Assembly (NCBI GenBank): GCA_008360975.2
Contig: CM039184.1
Span: 38,179,797 to 38,243,796, forward strand
Reading direction: 5' to 3'
Source of the DNA: Lichenostomus cassidix
Taxonomy: Eukaryota > Chordata > Aves > Passeriformes > Meliphagidae
Length of the DNA stretch: 64,000 nt
Positions 36,301 to 47,470 of this stretch are shown piece after piece. The stretch's first letter is position 1; every line of letters starts with the position of its first letter. The position numbers and the translations under genes were made by a program. A model generated the notes under the pieces. That model was not told the origin of the DNA, did not search any database, and worked only from the letters and a program-made list of their open reading frames with translations.

Positions 36301-38865
36301 CACAGTTTCTTCAAATTTCTTACTAATAGAACATGATAAATCCTCAAGGATTGTCTCTAATAGATTCTGTGAGGACTGTACAACCTGGTCACAAATTCTG
36401 TCTCCTACATGTTTTCAGCCCCTATGGTCTTGTCATCTTGTCTTTGCTTTAGCTCAGCAGTGCTTTTTGTGCTTCTTTTTTGTAATTCCTGTGTAAGCTC
36501 TTACATTGTGTCTATTAGCACTGGGTTATAAGAATATGAATGGCCAGACCTGAAATCCACCTAGCATGGCATACCAGAGACCTAGGTGAGATTTGAAAAA
36601 AAAAAGGGGGAGGGGGAAATTAGAATAAGAAAGAAAAGGGAAAATAAATTTTCTCCATTAATTTATTTTTAGTCTGTGCTAATATCTAGCTCAAGGACTT
36701 CCTGATTCAGAAGTGATATCTCTGTGTGAGAATATTCCATTAAGCTTACACAGTCCATCTTTTTTTCTAGTTTAACCAACAGGCCCTGCTAACCCTAACT
36801 GGCAATCCACTCCCTAAAATAGAATTAAAGATACCACTGAAAATGTGCAGAGACACAAAGCTTGCAAGACTTTATTTCATTTTCATTTATGCAGATTTTT
36901 ATTGTGTCTGTCCCACAATTACTGTCAAGTAAATACCATTTCAAAGTGAAATTTCTGACTTTTAAAATCATTTCAGTATATTCTATAAATCGTCAACTTT
37001 CATAGAATACTACCCCCAATTTGACTTTGTCTCCATATCTGTAGAAATATTTCCATGTCTTTTTATTTAATGCATACGTGTTTGATAAACCGTAAATGAA
37101 ACCTTCAATATGAAATACATATTTTAAAATCGATTTTATTTACTATTTCCTCTTGGTATACCTGAAATATTTTCAATATCTATAAGTAAAACATAGGCTA
37201 ATACTTCTAGAAAAGGGGACAGCATATGAGATGACAAAATCAAATGGCAACATCAATTAAGAGTTCTGTGTCACAAACCAGTATATAAATACTGGTGTAA
37301 TATCTCCAAAAGTCTTGTGACAAGGCCTTCATTGTTCTTTAATAGGACCCAGTTGTTCATGAACATATGGGAAGCTAGCTTATTAATAAGATTTTTCTTC
37401 CCTAGTCATCTTAATTCTGCCACATTGTAAATTATGCAGCCCGGGTGAGTTAGAGTAACTCACTATTTCCAGACATCCTGAGATATTTTTTTCTGTAAAG
37501 AACTGAACACAGGAGGTCTCTAGCTTTTCTCTGGACATTTTTTTAGGTAAATTCATTGCATACTTCCAACAATGTGCTGAAGGACAAATATCATTTCAAA
37601 CCCAGTGTGAATTAACTGGAGATTGACATGCTGAAACAAAAGGAGTCTTAGTAGACAGGAGATCTCAGGTATCTATTTAGTCCACTCACACAGGAAGACA
37701 GGTCCAAGTCAAAACTCAAGAATGAAAATTACCCAGGCTCTGACCTGATGTATTTTGCAATGCAGACTTGAGCAAAATTTTATAGTCTGAGATAATCTCT
37801 TTAACGCCTTTCAATTAATTCTAATTTCAGTTGTAAAATACATGTTTTTTAGAGTCTGGACACCTGATAAATATGCACATTTACTCTGATTCATAAGGTA
37901 AAGGAGCATACCCTCCATGACAGCAATGCACTTTAATATGTTGCAGTGTTTAAATTTAGATATTTGAGGCTCCCACTAGACAACAAGTTATTAAAACATC
38001 TGCCTTTCCATAAGCCATTCTGTTCTCTGCCATTCCACATGTCCTTTTCTACTTCACCAGGCAAAATTGCCCAATCTAAATTTCAGCTCAAGTGTTTGAT
38101 GGCTTTCACGCTGAGCTCAAACTGTTAGTGCTTCCCTGAGAGAATAGAATTGAAACGGGATTTAATCTAAAATAACAAAATAGAATAAAGGTTTTACATA
38201 TAAATAAGTAATGCCCTGTATATTTTTATGCACACATTTCTATTCTGGATTTTGCATGCAGTGAAGTTAAATGTTAAAATGCATACATAACCCAAAGCTG
38301 ACAGAAAAAACATCAGTGCTTGTTGCCAGTGTGCTCAATTAATGCCTATTCTAAAATATATTTTCATTCAAATCCATAATAACTGTTACAAAGAAAGATA
38401 TTGAAAAACTAGTATTTTTATTGCTGTCTTTATCCCAGACTGTTGGGTGTTTATTTTTTTTCTAAGCAGTGGTAATTTCAACTAGCATTTCAAAACCATT
38501 CCAAACATGATGTCTAATATTTTCAGTAAAAATAGTTGGAGTTTTATATGCTCACTGTTCAGGTTAGATTCATATTTGGAGCTAGATTTATTTTCGCAAA
38601 CTGTGAAAAATTGACTTTATAACCATAAAACAGAATTATGAACTACTTGGTACCAATAGATATTTCAATATTTAATGATGGGGTACTAAAAACATTCAGG
38701 TCTTCTGCAGTAAAAATTACAGGATTAATTCCCACTAGTGACTAAAATCATGTGCTTGATAAGTGAAGCAGAACAGGGTCAAGTTATTGTCACTTACATT
38801 GCCATTTTTTTCCACATCTAGATAAATGGCAATTAATCACAGTTGCTCAGATAAAAAAGGTTTTT
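33376..38865. other. Unique non-coding DNA
   Basis: No gene. It includes the candidate element at 34.95-35.45 kb and a purine tract with G5-A-G5 at about 36600-36617. Open frames up to 72 codons (for example 34637-34855 minus, Lys/Thr-rich from A-rich DNA) have no family resemblance. Confidence 0.45.
34950..35450. promoter_or_regulatory. Candidate conserved non-coding element
   Basis: About 500 bases without simple repeats or recognised transposon sequence. Several A/T-rich homeodomain-like cores and ordered motifs are spread evenly, for example 'gatttagctgagctgaaaac' near 35150. The frame at 34950-35141 (minus) runs through it but shows no domain. Regulatory status is inferred. Confidence 0.2.
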
Positions 38866-39350
38866 GTTTTGGTATTGCCTGGTAGCAGTGAAGGCTTATA
38901 TCATACTGGGGAGCAGCACAACCAGCAGGTTAAGGGGAGTGATTATTCCTCTGTATTGTGTCCAGTTCTGTTCCCCAGCTGCAAGAGAGAACAACAAACA
39001 GACTGTGATGTACAAAGGGAGGCTGAGGAAAGTGAGTTTCTGCAGCTTGCAGAAGAGAAGGCTAAGAGAAACATCTAATCCCTGCTTTAAGCTCTATCAT
39101 GGTGGAGGATATGGAGCTGCATCTCAGAGATGCAGAGTATAAGGACCAGATTTAGTGGTCAGCAGCAAAGAAAGTTTCAACTGATGTATTTTTTTCCACC
39201 ATGCAGGAGGGGCTAAGCTGTGGAGGAGGGTCCTCAGATACTCAAAACTGGATTGGACAAAGCCCTGAGAAACATGTTTTAACTTTGGCGTAGGGGATCA
39301 GCCTAGATGACTTCCAAAGATCCCGTCCAATCTAAATTATTCTGAGACTC
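38866..39350 (+). mobile_element. CR1 LINE 3' end (ORF2 tail and 3' UTR)
   Basis: Seen in order on the plus strand: 'accagcaggttaaggggagt' (38921-38940) and 'tgtgtccagttctgttcccc' (38957-38976), CR1 ORF2 C-terminal landmarks. Next comes 'cagcttgcagaagagaaggc' (39043-39062), then a 'cctcagatactcaaaactgg' segment near 39231-39250. It finishes with 'gatgacttccaaagatcccg' (39306-39325) and 'ccaatctaaattattctgag' (39327-39346), the typical 3' terminus. Internal deletions and frameshifts remove coding capacity. The overlapping frames of 92 and 69 codons here are not the CR1 frame. No target-site duplication was seen, as usual for CR1. Confidence 0.9.
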
Positions 39351-40270
39351 CTGCTTACTTTTGCTCAAGCCTAGAGGCCCTGGAGGAGAGATGATTCTCC
39401 TAGCCTTAGGAGTAAGCATGGGAGCCAGAAAAGCAGATTCACAACTGGGAATATCTTGTTCCATCCACTAGGGTACGACATGAAGGTGGAAAGCTGATAG
39501 GCAAAGGACCCCTTATGAGACATGAAGGACAATTATAAAAGTACTCATTCATTCTACCATGTTGCCTACATTTAGCAATACACTATGCATGCTGTAGGTG
39601 GTATAAACACACTGCATTTTCTGTTCTGGCAAGTGTCACAAGTAATTTTTTGTTACCTACTTAGGGGCTTTTTGCAATTTGGCCCATGCATTCCACTTGT
39701 GCAAAACTCCAAACTTAAGTGAAACATCATTTCCTTTGCAGTCAGTAATTTAACATTGCAGTGAAATGGTAAGATGAGCACTTCAGAGAATGGTTTGATT
39801 TTCCTAATATGAAAAGCCTACATAGGTCACATGTAGTAAATTACTTGCTACCTTTGGCAACCATGCTCAGCTGATGAAGCTGAAGTATTATTACCTTTCT
39901 TGATGACATGAAGTCATTAAAACATTCTGTGGTTTGAGATATAATTCTAACACTCACAGGAAATAAGAGTTTTAAAAAGTGTGGTGCTGTCAGCTTGTAA
40001 ATTATCAGTCACATGGCATGTGCCTACAAACTGCATCAGCACTGTTTAACTCTGTGAAGCATGAACAGATCAAAGACCCCATAAAATGTGCTCTGTAAAA
40101 GGAAACAAAACCATAACTGTACTAAAGAATCAGGTGGCATAATTGTATTTCTGGTAGAAAAGAGAATAACAGATATTGTTCTTGAAGGAGGATTATTATT
40201 ACCTCTTCATTTTATTTTCTAGTTTTGAGTTTATGTTTGGCATCTCAAGCACACAATCATTAAAATTATC

Positions 40271-40304
40271 ATTAGTTTCCTCAATCTATTAGTTTCCTTA
40301 ATCT
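40271..40304. repeat. 17-bp tandem duplication
   Basis: Two adjacent copies beginning 'attagtttcctcaatct' and 'attagtttccttaatct' differ at one base. This is a small local duplication, probably from replication slippage. Confidence 0.9.
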
Positions 40305-40899
40305 ATGCCCTTTCTGAGCCTTCATTACAATATTAATTTTACGCTTTTTATTTTTTCAGCTAACTTTTATTTTTCTGCTATTTGTGTATTAATGAAGTGT
40401 AAAGTGTAAAAAAAATGCAGTGTTTTAATTAACTTTTTAAGGATATCTTAAGGCTATTAATATATATTTTTAGTGCATATATTGAAATAACATAAGCAGG
40501 GGAGTAGAAACCTCTTAATAATCATATCTATGACCCTCAATATAGGCATTTTTGATTTTTCCTTTTCTGTGTAACCTAGCATATTGCCTATTTCCCCAAA
40601 TTTATTAATATCCCGTGGATACAGTGCTTGTTTGAAGGTGAATGAAAGTCCACAAACTCCCAATTATTTTCAATTTTGCACTCGTTTGATTAGAGTGCCA
40701 TTGTCTGTAATTTTTACACTTGTTTTGAGTCTTCAAAGTGCATGATTCATGCCTTGAAAATGGGTTGTTTTGTGTTTCCCAGCACTGCTTTTTTTTATCC
40801 CTGCCAGTTATAACCTGATAACCTGATTTCATACTGTGCTTTAGCACAACAATACAGTCATCAAACTAAAGCAACACAGTAAGTGGGCACATTAGCCAT

Positions 40900-41420
40900 C
40901 ATTTTACTTGATCACTTGGGAGAGATTAAATTTATTCATTTTCAGAGCAGATAATGAAATATTTAAACCATTTTAGAGTAAACGGTGGCAGCATTTTGAA
41001 GCTCTGGCATGCTCTTTGCCAAAGCAGTGTACTGTAGACTGCACATGTAAGTCTCTTGTGCAGATGTTTGGGAAATTTCTGCAGGTTTGTTTTTTTTCTT
41101 GGGCTCATTTGCATTTAGTTTATCTAAAGTGAAATCCATTCAATTTTATTGAACTGTAATTCTGGTAATTTACAATATTTACATGCTGTGGTTAGATTGA
41201 AATCAGTCCTTAATTCAAATTCAATCTAAATTTACAGCATAGTAATTAGGGCTTTGTAACTGACACTAGGGGCCTATTGATTTAATGAAAAACTTAACCT
41301 TACAGTAAGTGTTTAATTAGTTGCTGCAGTAGATTCTGCGCTGTCCTAAATTGTGGACTTTAGAGAATTAGGTACTAATTTAAATTACATTACTATATAA
41401 AGATCAGAACTATATTTTAA
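40900..41420. promoter_or_regulatory. Candidate conserved non-coding element
   Basis: Repeat-free block carrying a POU octamer ATTTGCAT (41107-41114), two TAATTAG homeodomain cores (41243-41249 and 41314-41320) and a 7-bp inverted repeat GATTGAA...TTCAATC near 41200-41226. It has the even, site-dense texture of a vertebrate distal enhancer. Conservation has not been checked. Confidence 0.28.
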
Positions 41421-42818
41421 AAGAGCATGTAGCCCTACAGATGAATTAATTTCTCAGTCTTTGAAAAAGTTAACAGAAAAAGGAAGTAATCAAAGCAATT
41501 GCCCACACATCTGAATGCAGGGAAAACAATGATAGGTATATGGGAAATTACTACCTACCTTTGTAAAATACTGATTTTAAAATGTGAAAAAAAAAAGTTG
41601 TATTTTCTTTAGGGGAATTTTCTGCAGGAGGTAAAATTTGTAATTTTATATATATATGAAAGGTATGCTATGAAGGTGAAATAAAGGGAAAAAATCTAAC
41701 TAGAAAATCCAATATGCTTATATTCGCTATGGAACAGATACAGAGGTGACAGAAAATTAGTGTTAACATCTATTTTATACACAGAAAATGACATTTTTAT
41801 TTACAAAGTCCTCAAACACTGTAAGCCATAATTGTATTTATTCACTTCATGAAATATCTCAATCTATATAAATCCCATAAATTTTCAGATTAAGAAATAA
41901 TGAATTTCTAGTAACAGCAGATCTTAGTTTCTTCCCATTTCTCCCACTTTTTATTATCATGGCTTCCTACACCATGGACACCAACTCACAAGTTGGAAGT
42001 GGCTGCTGTTCTCCAGATCTGCCAGTAACAGTTTGGCTTGATATATAGCTATTGTTACAAATTGCAATTCATCAGCAACATGTCAGTACACACTTATCCA
42101 AAGCCATTGCTAGTGAGTTTGCGTCTCTTTTTCTGGCTGGTCGATCAGCCTGGAGCAGCAGTGACATTGCGGCTTGTTGCCGTGGTGCCCCATGTGTACC
42201 ATCCTGGCCATGGTAATCATTGTGTATTTTGTAATAGGTACTCCTAGTACATAAATTTTTTGTGAACCATAAATTTTATGCCCCTAGAGGATCTAGAAGG
42301 TCATCATGGATTTCAGTAATTATGTTTCTACTTCATATTTGCCTAATTAACCTAAATTCATCACCCGTTTGCAACTTGCCCTTGGTCTTGTGGGGACAGC
42401 AGAAGAGATCATTTGGCCAAGCACTACTATACTGTGTTTTGTATATTTTGGTCAGAGTGACCAAACTAAGGTTAAACAAGGGGCCATAATTTTGGCCTTC
42501 TTTGGCTTTTTGAAGCCCCTTCTTATGGGACTGGACAATTTCTGCCCTTGAGAAACTGATTCAGTAATCCTGCTTGTTCATTCACTTCTCTTCGGGTCAG
42601 TTCCTGTAACAAGAGGGCAGATATGTCTGCTCTGTCCAAGAGGGGAGAGGGGAGGTGTAGGTAAAGAGAGAGAGCATAAGATGAAAGAAATTGGAGATCA
42701 GGAGCTAGCCTGCACTCCTTCCATTCCCTTCCTATTTTCTGTGCATGCAGTGAAAGAGCATTAGAATCTAGCTCAGTTAGTGGTGATGCTATAGAAGCTA
42801 TTGCATCAGGTAGGGGGG

Positions 42819-42841
42819 AAAAAAACAAAACAAAACAAAAA
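42819..42841. repeat. (CAAAA)n simple repeat
   Basis: Pentanucleotide CAAAA units follow a G6/A run. It is probably length-variable. Confidence 0.8.
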
Positions 42842-43054
42842 CCTGTGATAGTTTGCAAAATTCTGTTTTCTGGGACAAAGAATGAAAAGAAAGGAGGAAG
42901 AAAATTACACTTTATTCTACAACTTGGTAACAATGATTAAATAATCAATGATTTTTTCCTAAGTAATGGTCTGAAGTATACTTTATGGTTATAAAGTGAA
43001 GCAAGGCAAATATAGGAATAACTTAATGCTCACAGCTCAGTCATGAAGTATTCT

Positions 43055-43150
43055 ACAGGTATGATACTAAGGCACAGAGACAATGGTTGGTTTTTTTCCC
43101 AGTTTCACAGGCAGTCTGTATCATTCTGAAGCATATGGATTCTCTGACTG
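43055..43150. mobile_element. Possible ancient SINE (MIR/CORE-like) remnant
   Basis: The sequence 'actaaggcacagagacaatg' (43066-43085), then 'agtttcacaggcagtctgta' (43101-43120) and 'gattctctgac', follows the order of the common amniote 'actgaggcacagagag...ggtcacacaggcagtctg' SINE segment, with strong divergence. The resemblance is by eye, and boundaries are not defined. Confidence 0.35.
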
Positions 43151-43804
43151 AGTTCATAGAATATAACACAATAGATGAGTGAGACTGGTGATCAGAGATG
43201 TAAAATCTCTAATTTTGTTCTCTTACAGAATAAGACCTTTCAACAGTTCTGTTTGGATAACATCTCTTCGGAGCTGTCATTGTGCTGAGCAAGGCCTGGT
43301 ATGAAATTCAGTTTTACTATATTTCAGAAAAACATAGTTCTAGAATTCAACTAAACTCTCTGTGTTTTATTAAAATGTCAATGATTTTGCTTAATTTCAA
43401 ACGTACTGGGGATTTTTCCAAAAGTAAAAGAATTTACTTTTTGGTATCTGATCTAAATGGATTTAACCTGTCTCTTATCCTGGTCATGGATTTTCTGGTT
43501 GTTGCATGTTCCTAAGTCTGGATACAGTAATATTCCCATGTGAGATTTTTGCACAGAAACCATGGAACCAAGAAATCTGCTGATATACTGTTGGGGTATT
43601 ATGTCTGTTCTAGTAAGGAGAAAGAGGGGAAGAAAATTCATTTTATCATTGCCTTTTTTTGTCTGCCGATAAAGAAATGCACAAACAAAATATGAATACG
43701 AGAGACCAGATATTGATCTACCTCAGTATTTATTATAAAAATTGGTAATTCTTGCTCTCACGTTATTCTTTTTATCAGGAAGTAGCTATTGAAATACATG
43801 AAAA

Positions 43805-43902
43805 CAATTGTCTTTCCTGTAGTCATAGAGCAAAGCAAGAATAGAAAGTAAATGTTTTGGTCCTGGTCTAGGTCCTTGTAGGCTAAGCTACACTGCTTCT
43901 CT
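43805..43902. mobile_element. Possible ancient tRNA-derived SINE remnant
   Basis: The ordered resemblance is to the amniote SINE pattern 'gtcacacagcaag...gaatagaacccagg...ctaggccacactgcctc'. The window reads 'gtagtcatagagcaaagcaa' (43820-43839), 'gaatagaaagtaaatg' and 'aggctaagctacactgcttc' (43879-43898). It is highly diverged, and orientation is as for the tRNA head read in reverse. A chance match is not excluded. Confidence 0.35.
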
Positions 43903-44952
43903 TGATCTGTATCATTTTATGAATAAGTCAGCACAGTGTCACACCAGACACTCTCTATATTCAGAAATGATAAATGGCTTCTGCCTGAATTAGCATTACA
44001 AAAAAGTGACACACATCACCATCAAAACCAGTTCTCAGAGCTAGAAGTCAATGTGCAGTTTAGGGGGCAGGTCAAAATCTCAACTGTAACAAGCAGATTT
44101 GTTTCCAATCTTGCTGTTTCAAGGAAAAGGTCATTTTTTTTTTTTTTTCAAAGAAAGGAAAAGAAATACAGCACCTGAAGAATTTTAACCTGTCTCTAAA
44201 GTAGAATATATGTGATAGAAATAAAGGCAGGGAAGGGAAAGGAGGTATTGTGTTTGTAGCCAGATACACAAGAATGCAAAATTAAATAGAGGGGAAGCAG
44301 CACAGGAAAGGCACAAATAATGTAGTGAAACTTGAAGAATTATGTAGACGGAGAGTAACATCAGAATATTCACAAGTTTCCTTTTTATACATACCGTACC
44401 TCAGCCATGTTTTCCCAGTAGTAGTCATGTGTGATATATTTTTTCTAGAAAAGGCAGGCTTAGGCAGGGGATGTTTAAAGAGTCTGAGAACAACCCTCCA
44501 CCAGCACTGCCTTTGCCAATGCTTACTCATTTTGATGAGTCAGCACAGTTCATCAGCAAAAGCAGCTTGATTAGTCAGTATGATAAGCATGATGCCAGCA
44601 TAGAAACTTGCCAGATTTGTTACCCTGTCATTGTTTTACCCTTTAGTATGTTAGAACATAAGGAAAGCATTGTGTAATATTGGGATAACACTAGCAGTTT
44701 GCCACAGTAGACTCAGCACATTCAACCTTTGTTTGGCCTCCCTGAGCTGCCTGATTAGGAGCCACATTGCTAATGTCTCCATAGGCTGATATGATGAATA
44801 TTCCCAAGAATAATAACTGAGCTGAATGATTTCTGAGTCCTAGTGACCTTTAACTTCTAGCAAATGCCTTTTTAGGAGACACTTGGAATTGAAGATCACT
44901 TTTGATGAGAAAATAAAAATTGCTCAGAATGTAATGCCCAATTCAGGGAATT

Positions 44953-44973
44953 AAAAAAAAAAAAAAAAAAAAA
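44953..44973 (+). repeat. A21 homopolymer
   Basis: An uninterrupted run of 21 A. An AATAAA hexamer lies about 40 bases upstream (near 44911), so it might be the tail of an old retrocopy. The upstream sequence matches no gene I know. Confidence 0.85.
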
Positions 44974-46570
44974 GCCAGCAAGGAAAAGGAAGGCACTCCA
45001 ACCTACCCTGGTTTTGCCTCTATGGTCTGATCATCAGGCTGGTCACCCACATTTTGGAAAACCAATTCAATTTCCTTGAATCCTTTCTTCTAGCTCAGAA
45101 GAAATCTAAATAGATACCTACACATTCCAAAGGACTACTCTGACTCCAGAGTTTGCTGGTGTCAGTTTCACTTGTCCCTTGTCCTTCACCTGTTGCTTTT
45201 GTTCCTGCTGCCAAGTGAATATAGACTGACTGCAGATGAGTGCCCTAGCTACTGCCTTGACTTTGTGTCCCTGAATGTATCCAGGTTTTCTACATAAAAT
45301 GGAATTTAAGTTAATCATTTAATTAAGTAAGCAAAGCAAAAGAACCTTATCTCAAAACAATTGTAAAGTTTCAAGCTATGTATGAGCAGCTACTGAAGGC
45401 ATACTGAAGTCTAGCAAGTACGACAGTGTGATTTATGCCATTCCTACATTATTGGTGTACTCAGAGAATGCCTTTGGTATGATCCAGCTTATTTACAAAC
45501 CCTAGATCCTATAGAAACAGAACACCATGGGAAAAATAAAGAAAATATGGCCCTTTTATCCACTGCTATGTTACAATTGTCAAAGCTATTAGATCATCAG
45601 GAACCTGAGATGCTAGTGTTGTCTACTTCAACTTGGGTTTCAGCTAAATTTTAATAAATTTCAATTCAAATTTATTTGAAACTTTTCATGGCATGGAAGA
45701 ATGCAGATTTAAAGTTGGGGTTTTCTTCCTTTTCCCCCCACCAAAAAAATATTTTCTTTGTTTTACCACTTTGTAGTTTTCTAATGGGACATCTTTCAGT
45801 AACCTTCATTTTCTAGGTTTCAAAAATAAGCAGGGTGATTACACAAGGTTTGGGGAATTTTATTTGTTGTTATTTAAAATCTGACTCCTGTCTGTGAAGT
45901 GCCCTTGATATCATAATATTGTTGGTGTTCTCAAGAACAGTGCTCTGTTACTGAAGAAAGGATATTTTCCTTTATAGATGTAATAAGTATGTTGTCATGA
46001 AAGATCATTACAGAAACAAACATTATAATAAAAACTAACGTGCCCTTCTGCTGCTGCCAGTGTTTGCCACAAATGTACACATCAGTGTGATAGGAGAATG
46101 AAAGCAAATGCGATATAATAGGTTAAGAGCATGTAGATATATAATTCCTGGCTTGTGATAGTGTTCATCTACAATTAGACAATTCTTTTTCGTTTCTAAT
46201 ACAAGAATTTTCCATTTGTATTTGCACGTGACGAGTCAAAGACAAGGAGAGTGTAACAGTTTCTCTGTCTTAGAACATAATAGATGCTTTCTCAACCTTA
46301 CAATAAGCTAAATAGTGTAAAGCTTTCCACAAGATCATGGGATTTTACTTCAATGGCACCTGAAATAAATGAGATCAAATGATAAGACTGCTCTACCCTC
46401 CATTTTTAAATTTGTGCCACTTCTGCCCAAGGCAGAATCAGCAAGCTTAAAAGTTCAATGCACGTAGAAGCAAAAAAGCTAGAAATATTGCAGAGCAGCT
46501 CACTGTACAGTTTATGCTAATAGTCATCTGCTTTTGAACATCTTTTGCATTTTCCATAAATTCCCACCAG

Positions 46571-46605
46571 ATATATACATATATATGTATGTATATTTAT
46601 ATATA
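46571..46605. repeat. AT-rich ATAC/GTAT microsatellite
   Basis: Alternating TA with interspersed C and G, nearly self-complementary (ATATATACATATATAT-like). It is simple-sequence DNA. Confidence 0.8.
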
Positions 46606-47470
46606 CCCATACATTTCCAATGCCTTTGCTCTTATAGTGGCATAATGGCTAAAAAGACATTGTAGTGTTTAAAATTTAATGAAGAGGTTTGGTTCACACA
46701 GTGAAATTGTATGAACTTATTTTTACAATAAAGCATTGCTGAAATCATTCCTCCCAAGACAGTACTAAAATACATTCTAGGTATGCTTTCAATAAACATG
46801 GTGTGAAAACAATTAGTAATTTATTATTATCCACTGTCTTTATGTCAAATTTCTAAGCTCCATGTAAAAATATATTTTCATGGTTTTTTCATCAGCTTTT
46901 CTTCTGTTGTTTAATGCCTTCTTATTAACATAGTGCAGACAAGTGGGGTGGAAATAATATGTAATAATTTTTACAAACTACAGACAGTTTACCTGCTTCT
47001 CAGCTATATCTTACTTGTTTTGCCTAAAATTAAGCTGATTAAACTTTTGAAAACAACAACACTATCTCTTCAGTAATCATGGCAGATATTTTTATCAGTG
47101 GAATTTCCAAAGTCTGCTTTAATCTAGGAGTCAGAATAGTCATTTGTTCCCTGTTCAAAGTTGTAATCCTCCTATTTGCAAATTATTTAAACCAGCATGA
47201 GATAATATTAAAAAATGAAAATATCTCTCCTGCTTCTTAATGTGAAAAAATTAATATGCAACTAAAAAAAATTTAAAGAGTTAATAACAGGTCTAATGTC
47301 TTAATGTGATCTTTTCTGAATTGATTATTTTATAAAAGGGCCATCTCTAACTTCATCAAGGCAACTGCATTTTGCAGAGCTAAACAAGTAGGACATTAAA
47401 TTACAGCAAATGTGCAGATCCTGAGGTTAACTGTTGTATACACCTCAAAGATTTGTTTCTATATGGAAAG

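Larger units (their letters stand above)
39351..43054. other. Unique non-coding DNA with a conserved-looking block
   Basis: No gene was supported. It contains the candidate element at 40.90-41.42 kb, a 17-bp tandem duplication (40271-40304), a 6-bp-stem hairpin at 41981-41996 and a (CAAAA)n tract at 42819-42841. The 136-codon minus frame at 42523-42933 has no recognisable domain. Its Phe-rich middle translates the simple-repeat tract. Confidence 0.45.
43903..47470. other. Unique non-coding DNA
   Basis: No gene was supported. It contains T15 (44134-44148), A21 (44953-44973), an AT/GT tract (46571-46605) and an AP-1/half-MARE word TGAGTCAGCA at 44536-44545. The clustered short frames at 44072-44677 on both strands are mutually overlapping chance frames. 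Confidence 0.45.

Noticed and set aside
37640..37710. 'ctcaggtatctatttagtcc' as a CR1 3' scrap
   Set aside because: Only a partial similarity to the 'tcatctagtcc' word; neighbouring landmarks are missing.
42523..42933. 136-codon minus open frame
   Set aside because: Phe/Leu-rich middle is the translation of the (CAAAA)n tract in reverse; no domain seen.
44072..44677. Cluster of overlapping open frames on both strands
   Set aside because: Mutually overlapping frames with no domain; typical of a stretch low in stop codons by chance.
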